A stretch of DNA of 51,471 bases, from positions 1 to 51,471 of IMG/VR virus record IMGVR_UViG_3300042463_000920; one strand, written 5' to 3'. The position numbers and the translations under genes were made by a program. This document shows positions 32,035 through 40,425 of the stretch, one piece after another. This DNA comes from a virus. A model generated the notes under the pieces. The model made no database searches. It saw only the letters and a program-made list of their open reading frames with translations, and was not told the DNA's origin. Every line of letters starts with the position of its first letter. Position 1 is the first letter of the stretch.

Positions 32035-32646
32035 TTATCTTGGAGAATTAAGTCTAACTTCTTTATCCGATGTATAGAAATGTAACCCTTTACCTTTAAT
32101 TTGATTAATAAGTACTAAATTATAAGACATATCCTTTTTACTTTTTGAAGAATCATTAAACGTAACTAACATTTGATAATTACTACCATCTTTAGTCTCT
32201 ATTCTTACTAAATCGTTATGTCTAATCCTTTTTGTAAATATTTCTTGAGCTAATCTATCCTTATTATATAATAGTAAATTGACACCTTCATATGGAGAAG
32301 GGTTAACAACCCTTTCATCATTAGAGTATTTCGGGTCTTCTTTGCGAAACATACGCTCAACATAGTGGTATCCAGGGATTATGTTAAATTCAATAGTTTT
32401 TTCTACCCCCGTAAATTTATCAGTAAAAGAACCTGTGAAAGGATTAATAATTTTTAATTTATCTTTAAGATATTTGTATTCTAAATCAACTTGTTTTTTA
32501 ACTTCAGGAGAAAATTTAATATCCGCACTATAGACATTTTCACGAAGTAACTTTGATTGTTTTTCAGATAAATTACCAACAACCTGTATATTGACCCATT
32601 TAGAATCTACAAATTCTTTAAGAATATTCCTAATTAAATTTTTCAT
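32035..32646 (-). CDS. Tagged protein, 203 aa
   Basis: The tag MKNLIRNILKEFVDSKWV has L-K-E. A beta-rich body follows with VNIQVVGNLSEKQSKLLREN, a central EFNIIPGYHYVERMFRKED, and a C-terminal barrel-like run (LVRIETKDGSNYQMLVTF, YNLVLINQIKGKGLHFYT). No catalytic motif is seen. A TATTTAT box lies 7 nt before the ATG; the 3' end abuts the small-RNA terminator. Confidence 0.75.
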   Translation of the reverse strand: MKNLIRNILKEFVDSKWVNIQVVGNLSEKQSKLLRENVYSADIKFSPEVKKQVDLEYKYLKDKLKIINPFTGSFTDKFTGVEKTIEFNIIPGYHYVERMFRKEDPKYSNDERVVNPSPYEGVNLLLYNKDRLAQEIFTKRIRHNDLVRIETKDGSNYQMLVTFNDSSKSKKDMSYNLVLINQIKGKGLHFYTSDKEVRLNSPR

Positions 32647-32653
32647 TACTTCT

Positions 32654-32660
32654 ATAAATA
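32654..32660 (-). promoter_or_regulatory. TATTTAT box 7 nt before ATG 32646 (minus)
   Basis: ATAAATA on the plus strand with a 7-nt spacer to the tagged gene. Confidence 0.5.
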
Positions 32661-32673
32661 TACGAAAAAAGAT

Positions 32674-32704
32674 TTGGCAGATAAATCAAAACACAGTATC
32701 TTTG
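32674..32704 (+). promoter_or_regulatory. Bacteroidota-type promoter for the 32747 gene
   Basis: TTG at 32674-32676, a 20-nt spacer and TATCTTTG at 32697-32704. The 42-nt leader is unusually long for this genome. Confidence 0.78.
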
Positions 32705-32746
32705 TGTAACAAAACTGATAGATATAACCCCTTAAAATATTAGACA

Positions 32747-32899
32747 ATGAAAACTTACGACCAACATAAGATGAAAAGAACTCAAATCAGACAAGACCAA
32801 ATGAACGCTGGCTTCTTTGACGGGAGATTCGTAGCGAGAACTCAAACTCCTAAGAACGTGTACTCACGAAAAAATAAACATAAAAAAGATTGGAACTAA
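32747..32899 (+). CDS. Small basic ArfA-like protein, 50 aa
   Basis: MKTYDQHKMKRTQIRQDQMN then FFDGRFVARTQTPKNVYSRK and NKHKKDWN. The spacing F-x-x-R ... K-x-x-Y-x-RK-x-KH ... W matches the core of ArfA, the peptide that recruits RF2 to ribosomes stalled on non-stop mRNA. ArfA is usually 55-70 aa. The gene has its own strong promoter and terminator, consistent with a highly expressed small factor. The similarity is short and rests on memory; a basic nucleic-acid-binding peptide is the alternative. Confidence 0.6.
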   Translation: MKTYDQHKMKRTQIRQDQMNAGFFDGRFVARTQTPKNVYSRKNKHKKDWN

Positions 32900-32912
32900 A
32901 CCAATCTTAAGT

Positions 32913-32942
32913 AAACCCATCGGATTCGATGGGTTTTTTATT
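32913..32942 (+). terminator. Terminator after the ArfA-like gene
   Basis: AAACCCATCG (32913-32922) pairs perfectly with CGATGGGTTT (32927-32936) around GATT, followed by T-rich sequence. Confidence 0.88.
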
Positions 32943-32967
32943 TTTAAGATATTTACTGTAAAAGAAT

Positions 32968-33597
32968 ATGTCTTATTTAAATTCAAATATACCAATCATC
33001 AACTGTTTAATCAGAAACGAATTTTTATTTAATCACAAAAAAGGAAAAGGTGAATTCACACCTTGTGATGTTCATTCAGTGGCATCAATTCAGGGAAGAA
33101 CGCCTTTGTTTGAAGCTTTTTTAGAGAATGGAGTTAATTGGACAAGAAGACCAATACACGCATTTGTTTGGAAAGAAGACGCTGAAACATTACCACTAAC
33201 TGAATACATTTATTGGGACTGTTTTAGTTCTTATATTGACGTTAAAGTTAGAGAAAGACTGTCAGGGTTAAGAGCCGATTTAATATCAATCACAGGGGTT
33301 AAAAGACAAGGAACATATATGTTTACATTAGATTGGTCCCATGAGAACAGAAACAATCTTGATTTAGGTTTTTCTGAAACACCTGAGCATAAATGTGGGC
33401 ATGTGTTTAAAATGGATAATGGTAATTATTTTATATATCCTAATAACAGGATAATTTGGTTTGACAGAGCTTGGACATTCAACAGAATAGATAAAAATCC
33501 AGGGTATGAAATTGATTTAAACATATATTCAGTTGAAAACAAAACTTACCACTCAACTGATTATTCCTATATGACAGAATTTAAAAAAGAGGATTAA
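32968..33597 (+). CDS. Unknown protein, 209 aa
   Basis: Starts MSYLNSNIPIINCLIRNEFL and reads as a globular beta-rich protein with many aromatics (YIYWDCFSSYIDVKVRERL, MFTLDWSHENRNN, YFIYPNNRIIWFDRAWTF). A near-match TATTTAC box lies 11 nt upstream. It has no tag, membrane helix or catalytic motif that I can defend. Confidence 0.7.
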   Translation: MSYLNSNIPIINCLIRNEFLFNHKKGKGEFTPCDVHSVASIQGRTPLFEAFLENGVNWTRRPIHAFVWKEDAETLPLTEYIYWDCFSSYIDVKVRERLSGLRADLISITGVKRQGTYMFTLDWSHENRNNLDLGFSETPEHKCGHVFKMDNGNYFIYPNNRIIWFDRAWTFNRIDKNPGYEIDLNIYSVENKTYHSTDYSYMTEFKKED

Positions 33598-33615
33598 AGT
33601 TTGAATTTTTTTTCC

Positions 33616-33623
33616 TATCTTTG
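33616..33623 (+). promoter_or_regulatory. TATCTTTG box 5 nt before the uvrC start
   Basis: TATCTTTG precedes a GTG start by 5 nt. A TTG at 33601 is too close to be the upstream element. Confidence 0.6.
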
Positions 33624-33628
33624 TATTT

Positions 33629-34900
33629 GTGATAGTAGAAAAACTTAAAAATATTCCTCAGTTCCCTGGTTGTTACTTATTCAAGGATGACAAAGAACAG
33701 ATTATTTATGTGGGTATGTCAAAGTACCTACCAAAAAGAGTTTCATCGTACTTTCAAAAAAATCATACTGATAGTAAAACAATTACTCTTGTTGAAAATA
33801 TTAAAGATGTCGAGTTTATTATATCTTCATCAGAACAAGAAGCTTTATTGTTAGAAGAAGACTTAATCAGAACTTACAAACCAAAATTCAATATTAAAGG
33901 TAAAGATGATAAATCAAGAAAGTGGTCTATCTGTTTAACCGAAGAAGAGTTTCCCAAATTAGAAATTGTAAGAAATAAAACTGATGAGAGAAAATCTTTA
34001 GATTTTACAAATGGACTTATTTGTAAAGAAGTTCATGACATGATTGGTAGAGTACTAAATTTGAGAACTTGTTCATATGATTTGTCTGAAGAAAACATCC
34101 AAAAAAATAAATTCAAAGAGTGTTTGGATTTTCATTTGAAAAAATGCGACGCACCGTGCATTTCAGGTATTGGTAAATTTCAATATTCCATAATTCTAAA
34201 ACAAGTTTACAAAATTTTTGATTTGGATTTTTCAGGTTTGAAAAAAGACTTAAAAAAGTTAATGAAAACTCTATCAGATAATCTTGAGTTCGAAAAGGCT
34301 AATATGGTTTTACACAAAATCAAAACTATTGATGAACTTGAAAAAAAATTAGAGGTTGTTAGAATTAGAAAGTATAATAAAGTTGCTTTTGAAATCAAAA
34401 AAAGTTTAGGTTTAAATAAAATACCAAACGTAATTGAAGCATTTGATAACTCACACAATCAAGGAGATTCAAACGTCGCGGCTTCAGTTAGATTCGTTAA
34501 TGAAAAACCAAACAAATCTGAATACAGAAAGTATAACATAAAAACATTCAAAGGAGTTGATGATTATGCTTCTTTTGATGAGGTACTTAACAGAAGATTT
34601 AAAAGACTTTTAGAAGAAAAACAAACACTACCTGATTTAGTATTAATTGATGGTGGTAAAGGTCAATTAAATGTGGTTAAAAGAGTGTTTGATAATTTAG
34701 GATTAACAGGTAAAATAGATTTAATATCTATATCTAAAGATAAGAATCATAAAAGTTCTATTATTCACACGACGAATGGTAGTACTATTGAAATGAAAAC
34801 TGATAAAGTTTATTCTGTTTTAGGTAAAATACAAGAAGAAGTACATAGATTTGCAATTAAATTTCACAGGGAAAAACAAACTAAAAAATTACTTAATTAG
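33629..34900 (+). CDS. uvrC: Compact UvrC-like excinuclease subunit, 423 aa
   Basis: UvrC makes the two incisions of nucleotide-excision repair. The GIY-YIG nuclease is at the N-terminus (PGCYLFKDDKEQIIYVGMSK, then the Arg and Glu positions SYF ... LEEDLIRTYKPKFN). The Cys cluster LRTCSYDL ... KKCDAPC follows, then the UVR-like helix. The RNase-H-like nuclease is complete: IEAFDNSHNQGDSNVAASV, DDYASFDEVLNRRF, LVLIDGGKGQLNVVKR and EEVHRFAIKFHREKQ. The tandem helix-hairpin-helix domain that normally ends UvrC (about 600 aa) is missing. It starts with GTG at 33629, 5 nt after the promoter box. Confidence 0.92.
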   Translation: MIVEKLKNIPQFPGCYLFKDDKEQIIYVGMSKYLPKRVSSYFQKNHTDSKTITLVENIKDVEFIISSSEQEALLLEEDLIRTYKPKFNIKGKDDKSRKWSICLTEEEFPKLEIVRNKTDERKSLDFTNGLICKEVHDMIGRVLNLRTCSYDLSEENIQKNKFKECLDFHLKKCDAPCISGIGKFQYSIILKQVYKIFDLDFSGLKKDLKKLMKTLSDNLEFEKANMVLHKIKTIDELEKKLEVVRIRKYNKVAFEIKKSLGLNKIPNVIEAFDNSHNQGDSNVAASVRFVNEKPNKSEYRKYNIKTFKGVDDYASFDEVLNRRFKRLLEEKQTLPDLVLIDGGKGQLNVVKRVFDNLGLTGKIDLISISKDKNHKSSIIHTTNGSTIEMKTDKVYSVLGKIQEEVHRFAIKFHREKQTKKLLN

Positions 34901-35398
34901 TCTTACTGAATCCTTATCAAACCTCACTTCGGTAGTCTCACCATCGTAGTAATCAACGTCTATTTCTTCTCCTTCATAATACTCAAGAGAACCTTCTCTG
35001 TCCATACTTTCTGCGGTAGTTAAAACTAAATCTTTTGAATATGAAGTTAAATAATGTTTATATGTCCTTCTAACATATTCGGTTCTATGCTCATCAATAT
35101 CAAATGAATATTCATGAGGTTCAGGTCTTATAAATTTAGATGAAGGTCTGTTGGAATCAAAATCCATATCACTATTAAGTCTTATTATTGCCGCTAAGTA
35201 ATTTGCGTCAATCGGGAACTCAGAATCTATACCAACTATCTTACACGCGTTTTCACAAGAATCTAAAAAAGAACTGTCTTCCATTATTGTTCTATCCTTA
35301 ATAAGTGTTTCTAAAGTATAGTCGTATTCCAATAATAAATTTTTTATTAAGAAAAATAATTGTACATCACCAATATTTTCTAATTTTGATTTCTCCAT
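34889..35398 (-). CDS. Unknown acidic protein, 169 aa
   Basis: ATG 35398 gives MEKSKLENIGDVQLFFLIKN. It has an N-terminal helical part, then SFDIDEHRTEYVRRTYKHYL and a C-terminal acidic beta section (YYEGEEIDVDYYDGETTEVR). It converges with uvrC (12-nt overlap). A TATTTAT box lies 6 nt before the start. No family is recognised. Confidence 0.68.
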   Translation of the reverse strand: MEKSKLENIGDVQLFFLIKNLLLEYDYTLETLIKDRTIMEDSSFLDSCENACKIVGIDSEFPIDANYLAAIIRLNSDMDFDSNRPSSKFIRPEPHEYSFDIDEHRTEYVRRTYKHYLTSYSKDLVLTTAESMDREGSLEYYEGEEIDVDYYDGETTEVRFDKDSVRLIK

Positions 35399-35404
35399 AT
35401 AATC

Positions 35405-35421
35405 ATAAATATTATATTTAT
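35405..35421. promoter_or_regulatory. Divergent TATTTAT box pair
   Basis: ATAAATA at 35405-35411 serves the minus gene (6 nt to ATG 35398). TATTTAT at 35415-35421 serves the plus gene (5 nt to ATG 35427). Confidence 0.55.
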
Positions 35422-35426
35422 AATAA

Positions 35427-35753
35427 ATGAAACACCTAATAAAAAAAATACTTAAAGAAGAAACTGAAGATTTTGATAAATCCGTATTCAATTTCTTGAT
35501 TAGAAGAGCAAAAATATATGATAGAGAACTAGGACATGCAGATTTTAAAGTTAGAGAAGTCACTTTTAATATTGAAAATGAGTATTATTTATTAAACTCA
35601 TTTATGTCCAAAAAAGATATGACATGGAAAATATTAAACATGTTACAAGATGAAAATGTTATTGATTTGGGAGAATATAATCCAAATGTGTTAAATACGG
35701 ACAGACAAAAAGTTGTTAGAGCCATAAGAAAATTTATAAATTCAGTGTTTTAA
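35427..35753 (+). CDS. Tagged small protein, 108 aa
   Basis: The tag MKHLIKKILKEETEDFDK has L-K-E. The rest is helix-rich (SVFNFLIRRAKIYDRELG, MTWKILNMLQDENVIDLG, VVRAIRKFINSVF). The tag is almost the same as that of the 378 gene, although the bodies are unrelated. It is followed after 5 nt by the next gene. Confidence 0.74.
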   Translation: MKHLIKKILKEETEDFDKSVFNFLIRRAKIYDRELGHADFKVREVTFNIENEYYLLNSFMSKKDMTWKILNMLQDENVIDLGEYNPNVLNTDRQKVVRAIRKFINSVF

Positions 35754-35758
35754 ATGTT

Positions 35759-36154
35759 ATGCAAATGAATATAGAAATTAAAAATAATATTAAAAAAACT
35801 ATACCTAAAATTAAAAATTTGATTTATTTATCTGAACCAAATTTAATTGGGTTACCCGATGTTAAACTTGTTGATTATGATTATAGTGAAGAAGGTTTAA
35901 TCATGGTCCTGATTCAAGTATCTTTTAAAGTTGATACTGACCAAACTTTATCTGGAATAATTGACCATTTAAACGATATCGACACTAAACTTAATCAATT
36001 AATGGATAAAATATCTTTTGATGAAAATGGTAATTTGTTTTCGGCTAAAGTAGGTAGAGGGTTAACTAATAATGGAATCTCTTTAGTTACTAAACTTGAG
36101 TATACTTTTAGAGGTGAAGAGATAGATTTAGAATTAGACTTTATGTTCGCATAA
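35759..36154 (+). CDS. Unknown protein, 131 aa
   Basis: MQMNIEIKNNIKKTIPKIKN starts with a basic helix; an alternative ATG at 35765 exists. The remainder is a beta-rich domain (LVDYDYSEEGLIMVLIQVSF, VTKLEYTFRGEEIDLELD). It shares a transcript with the tagged gene upstream and ends at a terminator. Confidence 0.66.
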   Translation: MQMNIEIKNNIKKTIPKIKNLIYLSEPNLIGLPDVKLVDYDYSEEGLIMVLIQVSFKVDTDQTLSGIIDHLNDIDTKLNQLMDKISFDENGNLFSAKVGRGLTNNGISLVTKLEYTFRGEEIDLELDFMFA

Positions 36155-36184
36155 AAAAAGGAGGTATAAACCTCCTTTTTTATT
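36155..36184. terminator. Bidirectional terminator
   Basis: AGGAGGT (36159-36165) pairs with ACCTCCT (36170-36176), flanked by A and T runs, between two convergent genes. Confidence 0.85.
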
Positions 36185-36788
36185 TAATATCTGTTGATTC
36201 TATTAGAGTGTAAGTAAACTTGTTACCCCATATCTTAGAAGCCTTTTTACAAATAGACATAAAGACATCAAAATCCTTAACTCGTTTAAAAACTTGACAT
36301 CCTTCAGACCAATTCTCAACCCAAGTCGAATCTTGACCTGCCTTGTGAATGTTAATCCCAAACATTCCTGTGTCGGTAACCTTTTCTTCAAAGATTAAAT
36401 CTTTATTAGCGTCTCTCCATACAGTAACATTACCATTTCTTTGACAAAGAGCCTCATACTTTCCTTGATGTAAATCAATTTTCCAAACACCTCTGTATTG
36501 ACCTGGTACAAGTCTTGCAACACCTTTTTTATTATGGAATTCCATAACACCTTTTTTACCTGGGTCACAAGTACCATTCCAAATGTAATACTGCCAATTA
36601 CCTGACTCATCTTTAAAAGACAACGTAATAAAATCGTCAAATACGTTAGTTACTTTATCCGCAACACTTGGAGCGTTATTCCTAACCCCAATTATATTAA
36701 CGTCATAACCTTTATTACCTGAATCTTCAAACCAAACGTAACCTTTGGCTTTTACGGCAGCCTCGACCTGTTCTCTTGTGTAACTCAT
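36180..36788 (-). CDS. L,D-transpeptidase-like cell-wall enzyme, 202 aa
   Basis: The C-terminal block GMFGINIHKAGQDSTWVENW then SEGCQVFKR gives the order H-x-x-x ... S-x-GC of YkuD-type L,D-transpeptidase / carboxypeptidase folds, with Cys as the nucleophile. The N-terminal half (TREQVEAAVKAKGYVWFED) resembles a small substrate-binding region. It has no signal peptide. Next to the endolysin block, a lysis-related or peptidoglycan-modifying role is likely, though the exact family is uncertain. Confidence 0.72.
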   Translation of the reverse strand: MSYTREQVEAAVKAKGYVWFEDSGNKGYDVNIIGVRNNAPSVADKVTNVFDDFITLSFKDESGNWQYYIWNGTCDPGKKGVMEFHNKKGVARLVPGQYRGVWKIDLHQGKYEALCQRNGNVTVWRDANKDLIFEEKVTDTGMFGINIHKAGQDSTWVENWSEGCQVFKRVKDFDVFMSICKKASKIWGNKFTYTLIESTDIK

Positions 36789-36803
36789 ATTATTAATTTT
36801 AAT

Positions 36804-36810
36804 ATAAATA
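36804..36810 (-). promoter_or_regulatory. TATTTAT box before ATG 36788 (minus)
   Basis: ATAAATA on the plus strand, 15 nt from the minus-strand start. Confidence 0.4.
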
Positions 36811-36842
36811 TGTTTATATTTTAAAAGTAAAGAGTTAGGGTA

Positions 36843-36849
36843 TATTTAT
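36843..36849 (+). promoter_or_regulatory. TATTTAT box 4 nt before ATG 36854
   Basis: Canonical spacing before the histidine kinase, the first gene of a four-gene run ending with the endolysin. Confidence 0.5.
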
Positions 36850-36853
36850 TAAT

Positions 36854-38452
36854 ATGAATCAAAAACGTAAACTATTACTAATACCATCGTTAGTTTTGAT
36901 GGTGACTTTTCTTTTAACTAAAATTTTTATTTTAGCGGGTCTTATCGATGCTACTGATATAACAAGAATTATTGAGATATCTTGCTTTTTATTATTTTCC
37001 CCATTATTTTATTTCTTAATGAAATTTCAAAACACCGAATTAAAAAGTGGTTTATTAAAACAAATTAAAGATAGTGAAGAATTTATTGATTCAGCAACAA
37101 TTGTTTCTGTTGCTGATAAGTACGGTAAAATTACATACGTTAATAAAAAATTTGAAGAAGTCTCGGGATGGTCTTTAGAGGAGGTTAAAGGTAAGGACCA
37201 TGTTATTGTAAACTCTGGATTACAACCTGATGGATATTGGGGTAAGATGTATGAAACCGTAATGAAAGGTGAGATATGGAATGACGTTGTAACCAATAAA
37301 GGAAAGTCAGGAGAGTTATACTATGTTGATACATACATCAAAGCAAAATTTGATAAGTATGGTAAATTAGAAGGGTTTTCATCAATTAGACAAGATGTAA
37401 CTGAACTTAAGAAAAAAGAAGTTGAAATCCGTAATAGAATGAATGCTATAAATAAATCTAACGCAGTTATTGAGTTTGATTTACAAGGAAACATTATTTT
37501 CGCTAATAATTTGTTTTTAGAAACTATGGGGTATTCTTTACAAGATGAGATAGTTGGTAAACACCACAGAATTTTTATTGAGGAAGAACATTTAAATAGT
37601 GACGAGTATCGTCTTTTTTGGGAAAAATTAAATGAGGGTATTCTATTTACAGGTGAAATAACTAGAGTAAAAAAGAATGGGTCTTTAGTATATCTACAAG
37701 CGACGTATAACCCAATTGTTGGTTTAGACGGTAAATTATATCGTGTTATGAAAATAGCGACAGATATTACCAATTCTTACGAACAAAGAAGAGAAATAGA
37801 AAAGAAAAACACTTATTTAGAACACGCGGCAAAGATATTAAGACACGATATGCACTCAGGTATTAATACGTATATGCCAAGAGGATTAAGTTCGTTAGAA
37901 CGAAGATTAAAACCTGAAGACATTACAGATTTAAAAATCGAGGCACCTATTAGAATGATTAAGGAAGGACTTAAACATTCACAAAAAGTATATAAAGGAG
38001 TTTACGAGTTTACCAATTTGGTTAAAAAAGATGTTGTTTTAAATAAGGCGGAATGTGATTTAAAATTAATCCTATCTGACTACCTATCTTCAACCGCATA
38101 TAGTAGTCAAGTTATTATAGATGAGTTACCAACAATAGAAGTAAACGAACCTTTATTCTGTACCGCAGTTGATAATTTAATTAGAAACGGTTTAAAGTAT
38201 AATGACTCAGATACCAAATTTGTTAAAATAACTTCGGATAATAATTATGTATTTGTACAAGATAATGGTAGAGGAATTACACAACAAGATTTTGACCATT
38301 TATGTAAACCATATACAAGAAAAGAAGGACAAACAGAATCGGGTACAGGTTTGGGATTAAATATTTGCGTTGCAATTTTAGAAGAACACGGTTTTAAAAT
38401 TACCTGTGAGAAAAATGAAATAGGAACTAAAATGAAAATAAAAATAAAATAA
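36854..38452 (+). CDS. PAS-domain membrane sensor histidine kinase, 532 aa
   Basis: Two membrane helices at residues about 8-28 and 38-57 anchor the protein. PAS domain one (about 75-190) has ATIVSVADKYGKITYVNKKF; PAS two (about 195-310) has NAVIEFDLQGNIIFANNLFL. The phosphoacceptor region is AAKILRHDMHSGINTYMPRG. The ATPase has an N-box (TAVDNLIRNGLKYN), G1 (VFVQDNGRGITQQ) and G2 (ESGTGLGLNICVAILEEHG), all apparently intact. It is followed by a receiver gene after 6 nt. A complete two-component pair in a phage lysis block is unusual. Confidence 0.9.
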   Translation: MNQKRKLLLIPSLVLMVTFLLTKIFILAGLIDATDITRIIEISCFLLFSPLFYFLMKFQNTELKSGLLKQIKDSEEFIDSATIVSVADKYGKITYVNKKFEEVSGWSLEEVKGKDHVIVNSGLQPDGYWGKMYETVMKGEIWNDVVTNKGKSGELYYVDTYIKAKFDKYGKLEGFSSIRQDVTELKKKEVEIRNRMNAINKSNAVIEFDLQGNIIFANNLFLETMGYSLQDEIVGKHHRIFIEEEHLNSDEYRLFWEKLNEGILFTGEITRVKKNGSLVYLQATYNPIVGLDGKLYRVMKIATDITNSYEQRREIEKKNTYLEHAAKILRHDMHSGINTYMPRGLSSLERRLKPEDITDLKIEAPIRMIKEGLKHSQKVYKGVYEFTNLVKKDVVLNKAECDLKLILSDYLSSTAYSSQVIIDELPTIEVNEPLFCTAVDNLIRNGLKYNDSDTKFVKITSDNNYVFVQDNGRGITQQDFDHLCKPYTRKEGQTESGTGLGLNICVAILEEHGFKITCEKNEIGTKMKIKIK

Positions 38453-38458
38453 AAAAAA

Positions 38459-38890
38459 ATGATAGATTCAATTTTATTAGTGGATGATGAGGATTTGTTT
38501 CACTTAGTTTTTGAGGACAGTTGTTCCTTATTAGACATTACGTTGTCATTAAAAAGTATAAATAGTTCTGACGAGGCGGCTAAATTATTTGCGGATTGGC
38601 AAAAAAATTCAGAGGGCAAACCTGAATGTGTGTTTGTCGATTTAAATATTATAGGCTCATCATTTGATGGTATTGAGCTTATCCGTAAGGTTAATTTTGA
38701 ATACGGTAATAATGTTGTTATAGGTATTATATCTTCAAGTAATGAACCTGAAGAACAAGCTAAAGCGATTCAATCGGGAGCTCAATTTTGGATAATTAAA
38801 TCTGATGATATTGAACCAAGGTTAGAAGAGTTTAGAAAAGATTATGAGGGGTATAAAAATAGAACCTTACCATTTAAAGTTTACAAATGA
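38459..38890 (+). CDS. Single-domain response regulator, 143 aa
   Basis: A receiver domain: ILLVDDEDLFHLVF (acidic pair), CVFVDLNIIGSSFDG (phosphoacceptor Asp), VIGIISSSNEPEEQ (Ser/Thr switch) and FWIIKSDD (conserved Lys). No DNA-binding output domain follows, so it acts by protein contact or as a phosphate sink. The nearest candidate partner is the membrane protein downstream, whose start overlaps its stop (ATGA). Confidence 0.9.
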   Translation: MIDSILLVDDEDLFHLVFEDSCSLLDITLSLKSINSSDEAAKLFADWQKNSEGKPECVFVDLNIIGSSFDGIELIRKVNFEYGNNVVIGIISSSNEPEEQAKAIQSGAQFWIIKSDDIEPRLEEFRKDYEGYKNRTLPFKVYK

Positions 38891-39564
38891 TAAAAATAGA
38901 TAGTAATACTAAAAAAATCTTGATGGACCTATACGTTAAAAAAGGTATAGGTCTTGAAGGCAATATTACTAAACTTATTGATGGTGAAGATGACGAAGAC
39001 TTTAAAAAATATCTAAAAGAATGTGAAACCAAGGATAGTGATAAAAGACGTAAACGTCTTGAAATGACTAAAAAAATCCAAAAACAAAATGATGACTTAA
39101 TTAAGTTAAATGATGAAAATCAAAACATACTTAATGAACTCCAAACAACCTTAAATGAAGTTGAGGAAAGTAAATTAACTTTTGAAGTTCAAAATAAAGA
39201 ATTAAATGAATGGAAAAAAGATAATCTCACATTAACTGAAAAGTTACAAAATGAGATGTTTAAATCTGAGTCAGCGAGAATTAATGCTGAAAAGGCTAAA
39301 GAAACCGCACTAAACGACTTAGACATAGTTCAAAAAAGGAATCAAACAGAACTTATCTCTACCATAGTTAAAGTTGCCTTATGGGTAATAATGGGTGTTG
39401 GATTTATAACAACGGGAGTTTATGTTTTAACTCTATTCTTAGGTAAAGACACTCAAGTAATAGGTGCCGCTTGGGCAAATATCTTCGGTATATTATTAAC
39501 GAATGCGTTCTCAATAGTTGGTACTATTATGGGTATAAAATATGCAACAGAAAATAAACAATAA
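38887..39564 (+). CDS. Coiled-coil protein with two C-terminal membrane helices, 225 aa
   Basis: Residues about 45-155 form a long coiled coil (KKIQKQNDDLIKLNDENQNI, LNELQTTLNEVEESKLTF). Two hydrophobic helices follow at about 162-186 and 194-217 (VALWVIMGVGFITTGVYVLT and GAAWANIFGILLTNAFSIVG), with a short polar end. The layout (cytoplasmic coil, hairpin of two helices) fits a holin or a receiver-controlled membrane protein. It lies directly before the endolysin, which favours a holin-like role; this is inference from position. Confidence 0.75.
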   Translation: MIKIDSNTKKILMDLYVKKGIGLEGNITKLIDGEDDEDFKKYLKECETKDSDKRRKRLEMTKKIQKQNDDLIKLNDENQNILNELQTTLNEVEESKLTFEVQNKELNEWKKDNLTLTEKLQNEMFKSESARINAEKAKETALNDLDIVQKRNQTELISTIVKVALWVIMGVGFITTGVYVLTLFLGKDTQVIGAAWANIFGILLTNAFSIVGTIMGIKYATENKQ

Positions 39565-39576
39565 AAAACAATAATT

Positions 39577-40413
39577 ATGTTATTAAAAGTAGGTTCAAAA
39601 GGAGATGACGTAAAAAAACTCCAAACAAAATTAGGATTAACTGCCGATGGTTCATTCGGTCCTAATACGGAAAATAAAGTTAAAGAATGGCAACAATCTA
39701 ACGGTTTAACTGCCGATGGAATTGTTGGTGATGGTACTTGGTCTAAAATGTTTGGGGTAACAACCCAAGAAACACAAGTCATTAAAGAGGATGTTGTGAT
39801 AACACCTGTTGAAGGTTTAGACATTGAAAAATTAAAAGGGACAATTCCTGATTCAGTTTTAGCTCAAATCCCTGAGACTGCTAAAAAGTTTAACATTACA
39901 AACAAATTAAGATTAGCTCACTTCCTATCCCAATGTGCTCATGAGTCAGGTAATTTTAAATCAATAAATGAAAACTTAAATTACTCGGCTGACGGTCTTC
40001 GTAAAATATTTGGTAAGTACTTTCCTGGCAACCTTGCTGAATCATATGCAAAACAACCTGAAAAGATTGCTTCTCGTGTTTACGGAGGAAGAATGGGTAA
40101 TGGAGACGAATCAACCAAAGAAGGTTATAAATTTAGAGGTAGAGGATATATACAGTTAACAGGTAAATCTAACTACACTAAGTTTACCCAATTTATTGGT
40201 GAAGACTGTGTTAGTAATCCTGATTTAGTCGCGACTAAATATCCATTAGCTTCTGCGGCATTTTTCTTTAACTCAAATAGTTTATGGGCAATATGTGATA
40301 AAGGTTCTGATGATACTACAGTGACTGCGGTTACTAAAAGAGTTAATGGAGGAACAAATGGACTCGCAGATAGGATTGAAAAATTCAAAAAGTATTATAG
40401 TCTATTGAAATAA
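39577..40413 (+). CDS. Endolysin: peptidoglycan-binding domain plus GH19 lysozyme/chitinase-like domain, 278 aa
   Basis: Residues 1-60 are a PG_binding_1 repeat (VGSKGDDVKKLQTKLGLTAD, then GSFGPNTENKVKEWQ and the repeated GLTADGIVGDGTW). Residues about 105-278 are GH19: RLAHFLSQCAHESGNFKSIN with the catalytic Glu, ENLNYSADGLRKIFGKYF, ASRVYGGRMGNGDES, FRGRGYIQLTGKSNY and VTKRVNGGTNGL. It cleaves the glycan backbone of host peptidoglycan. There is no signal peptide, so a holin is needed for export. Confidence 0.95.
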   Translation: MLLKVGSKGDDVKKLQTKLGLTADGSFGPNTENKVKEWQQSNGLTADGIVGDGTWSKMFGVTTQETQVIKEDVVITPVEGLDIEKLKGTIPDSVLAQIPETAKKFNITNKLRLAHFLSQCAHESGNFKSINENLNYSADGLRKIFGKYFPGNLAESYAKQPEKIASRVYGGRMGNGDESTKEGYKFRGRGYIQLTGKSNYTKFTQFIGEDCVSNPDLVATKYPLASAAFFFNSNSLWAICDKGSDDTTVTAVTKRVNGGTNGLADRIEKFKKYYSLLK

Positions 40414-40425
40414 TTTAACTAAGTA

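Noticed and set aside
36203-36640. Additional minus-strand frames inside the L,D-transpeptidase-like gene
   Set aside because: They are frame-shifted shadows with no start context and no independent composition.
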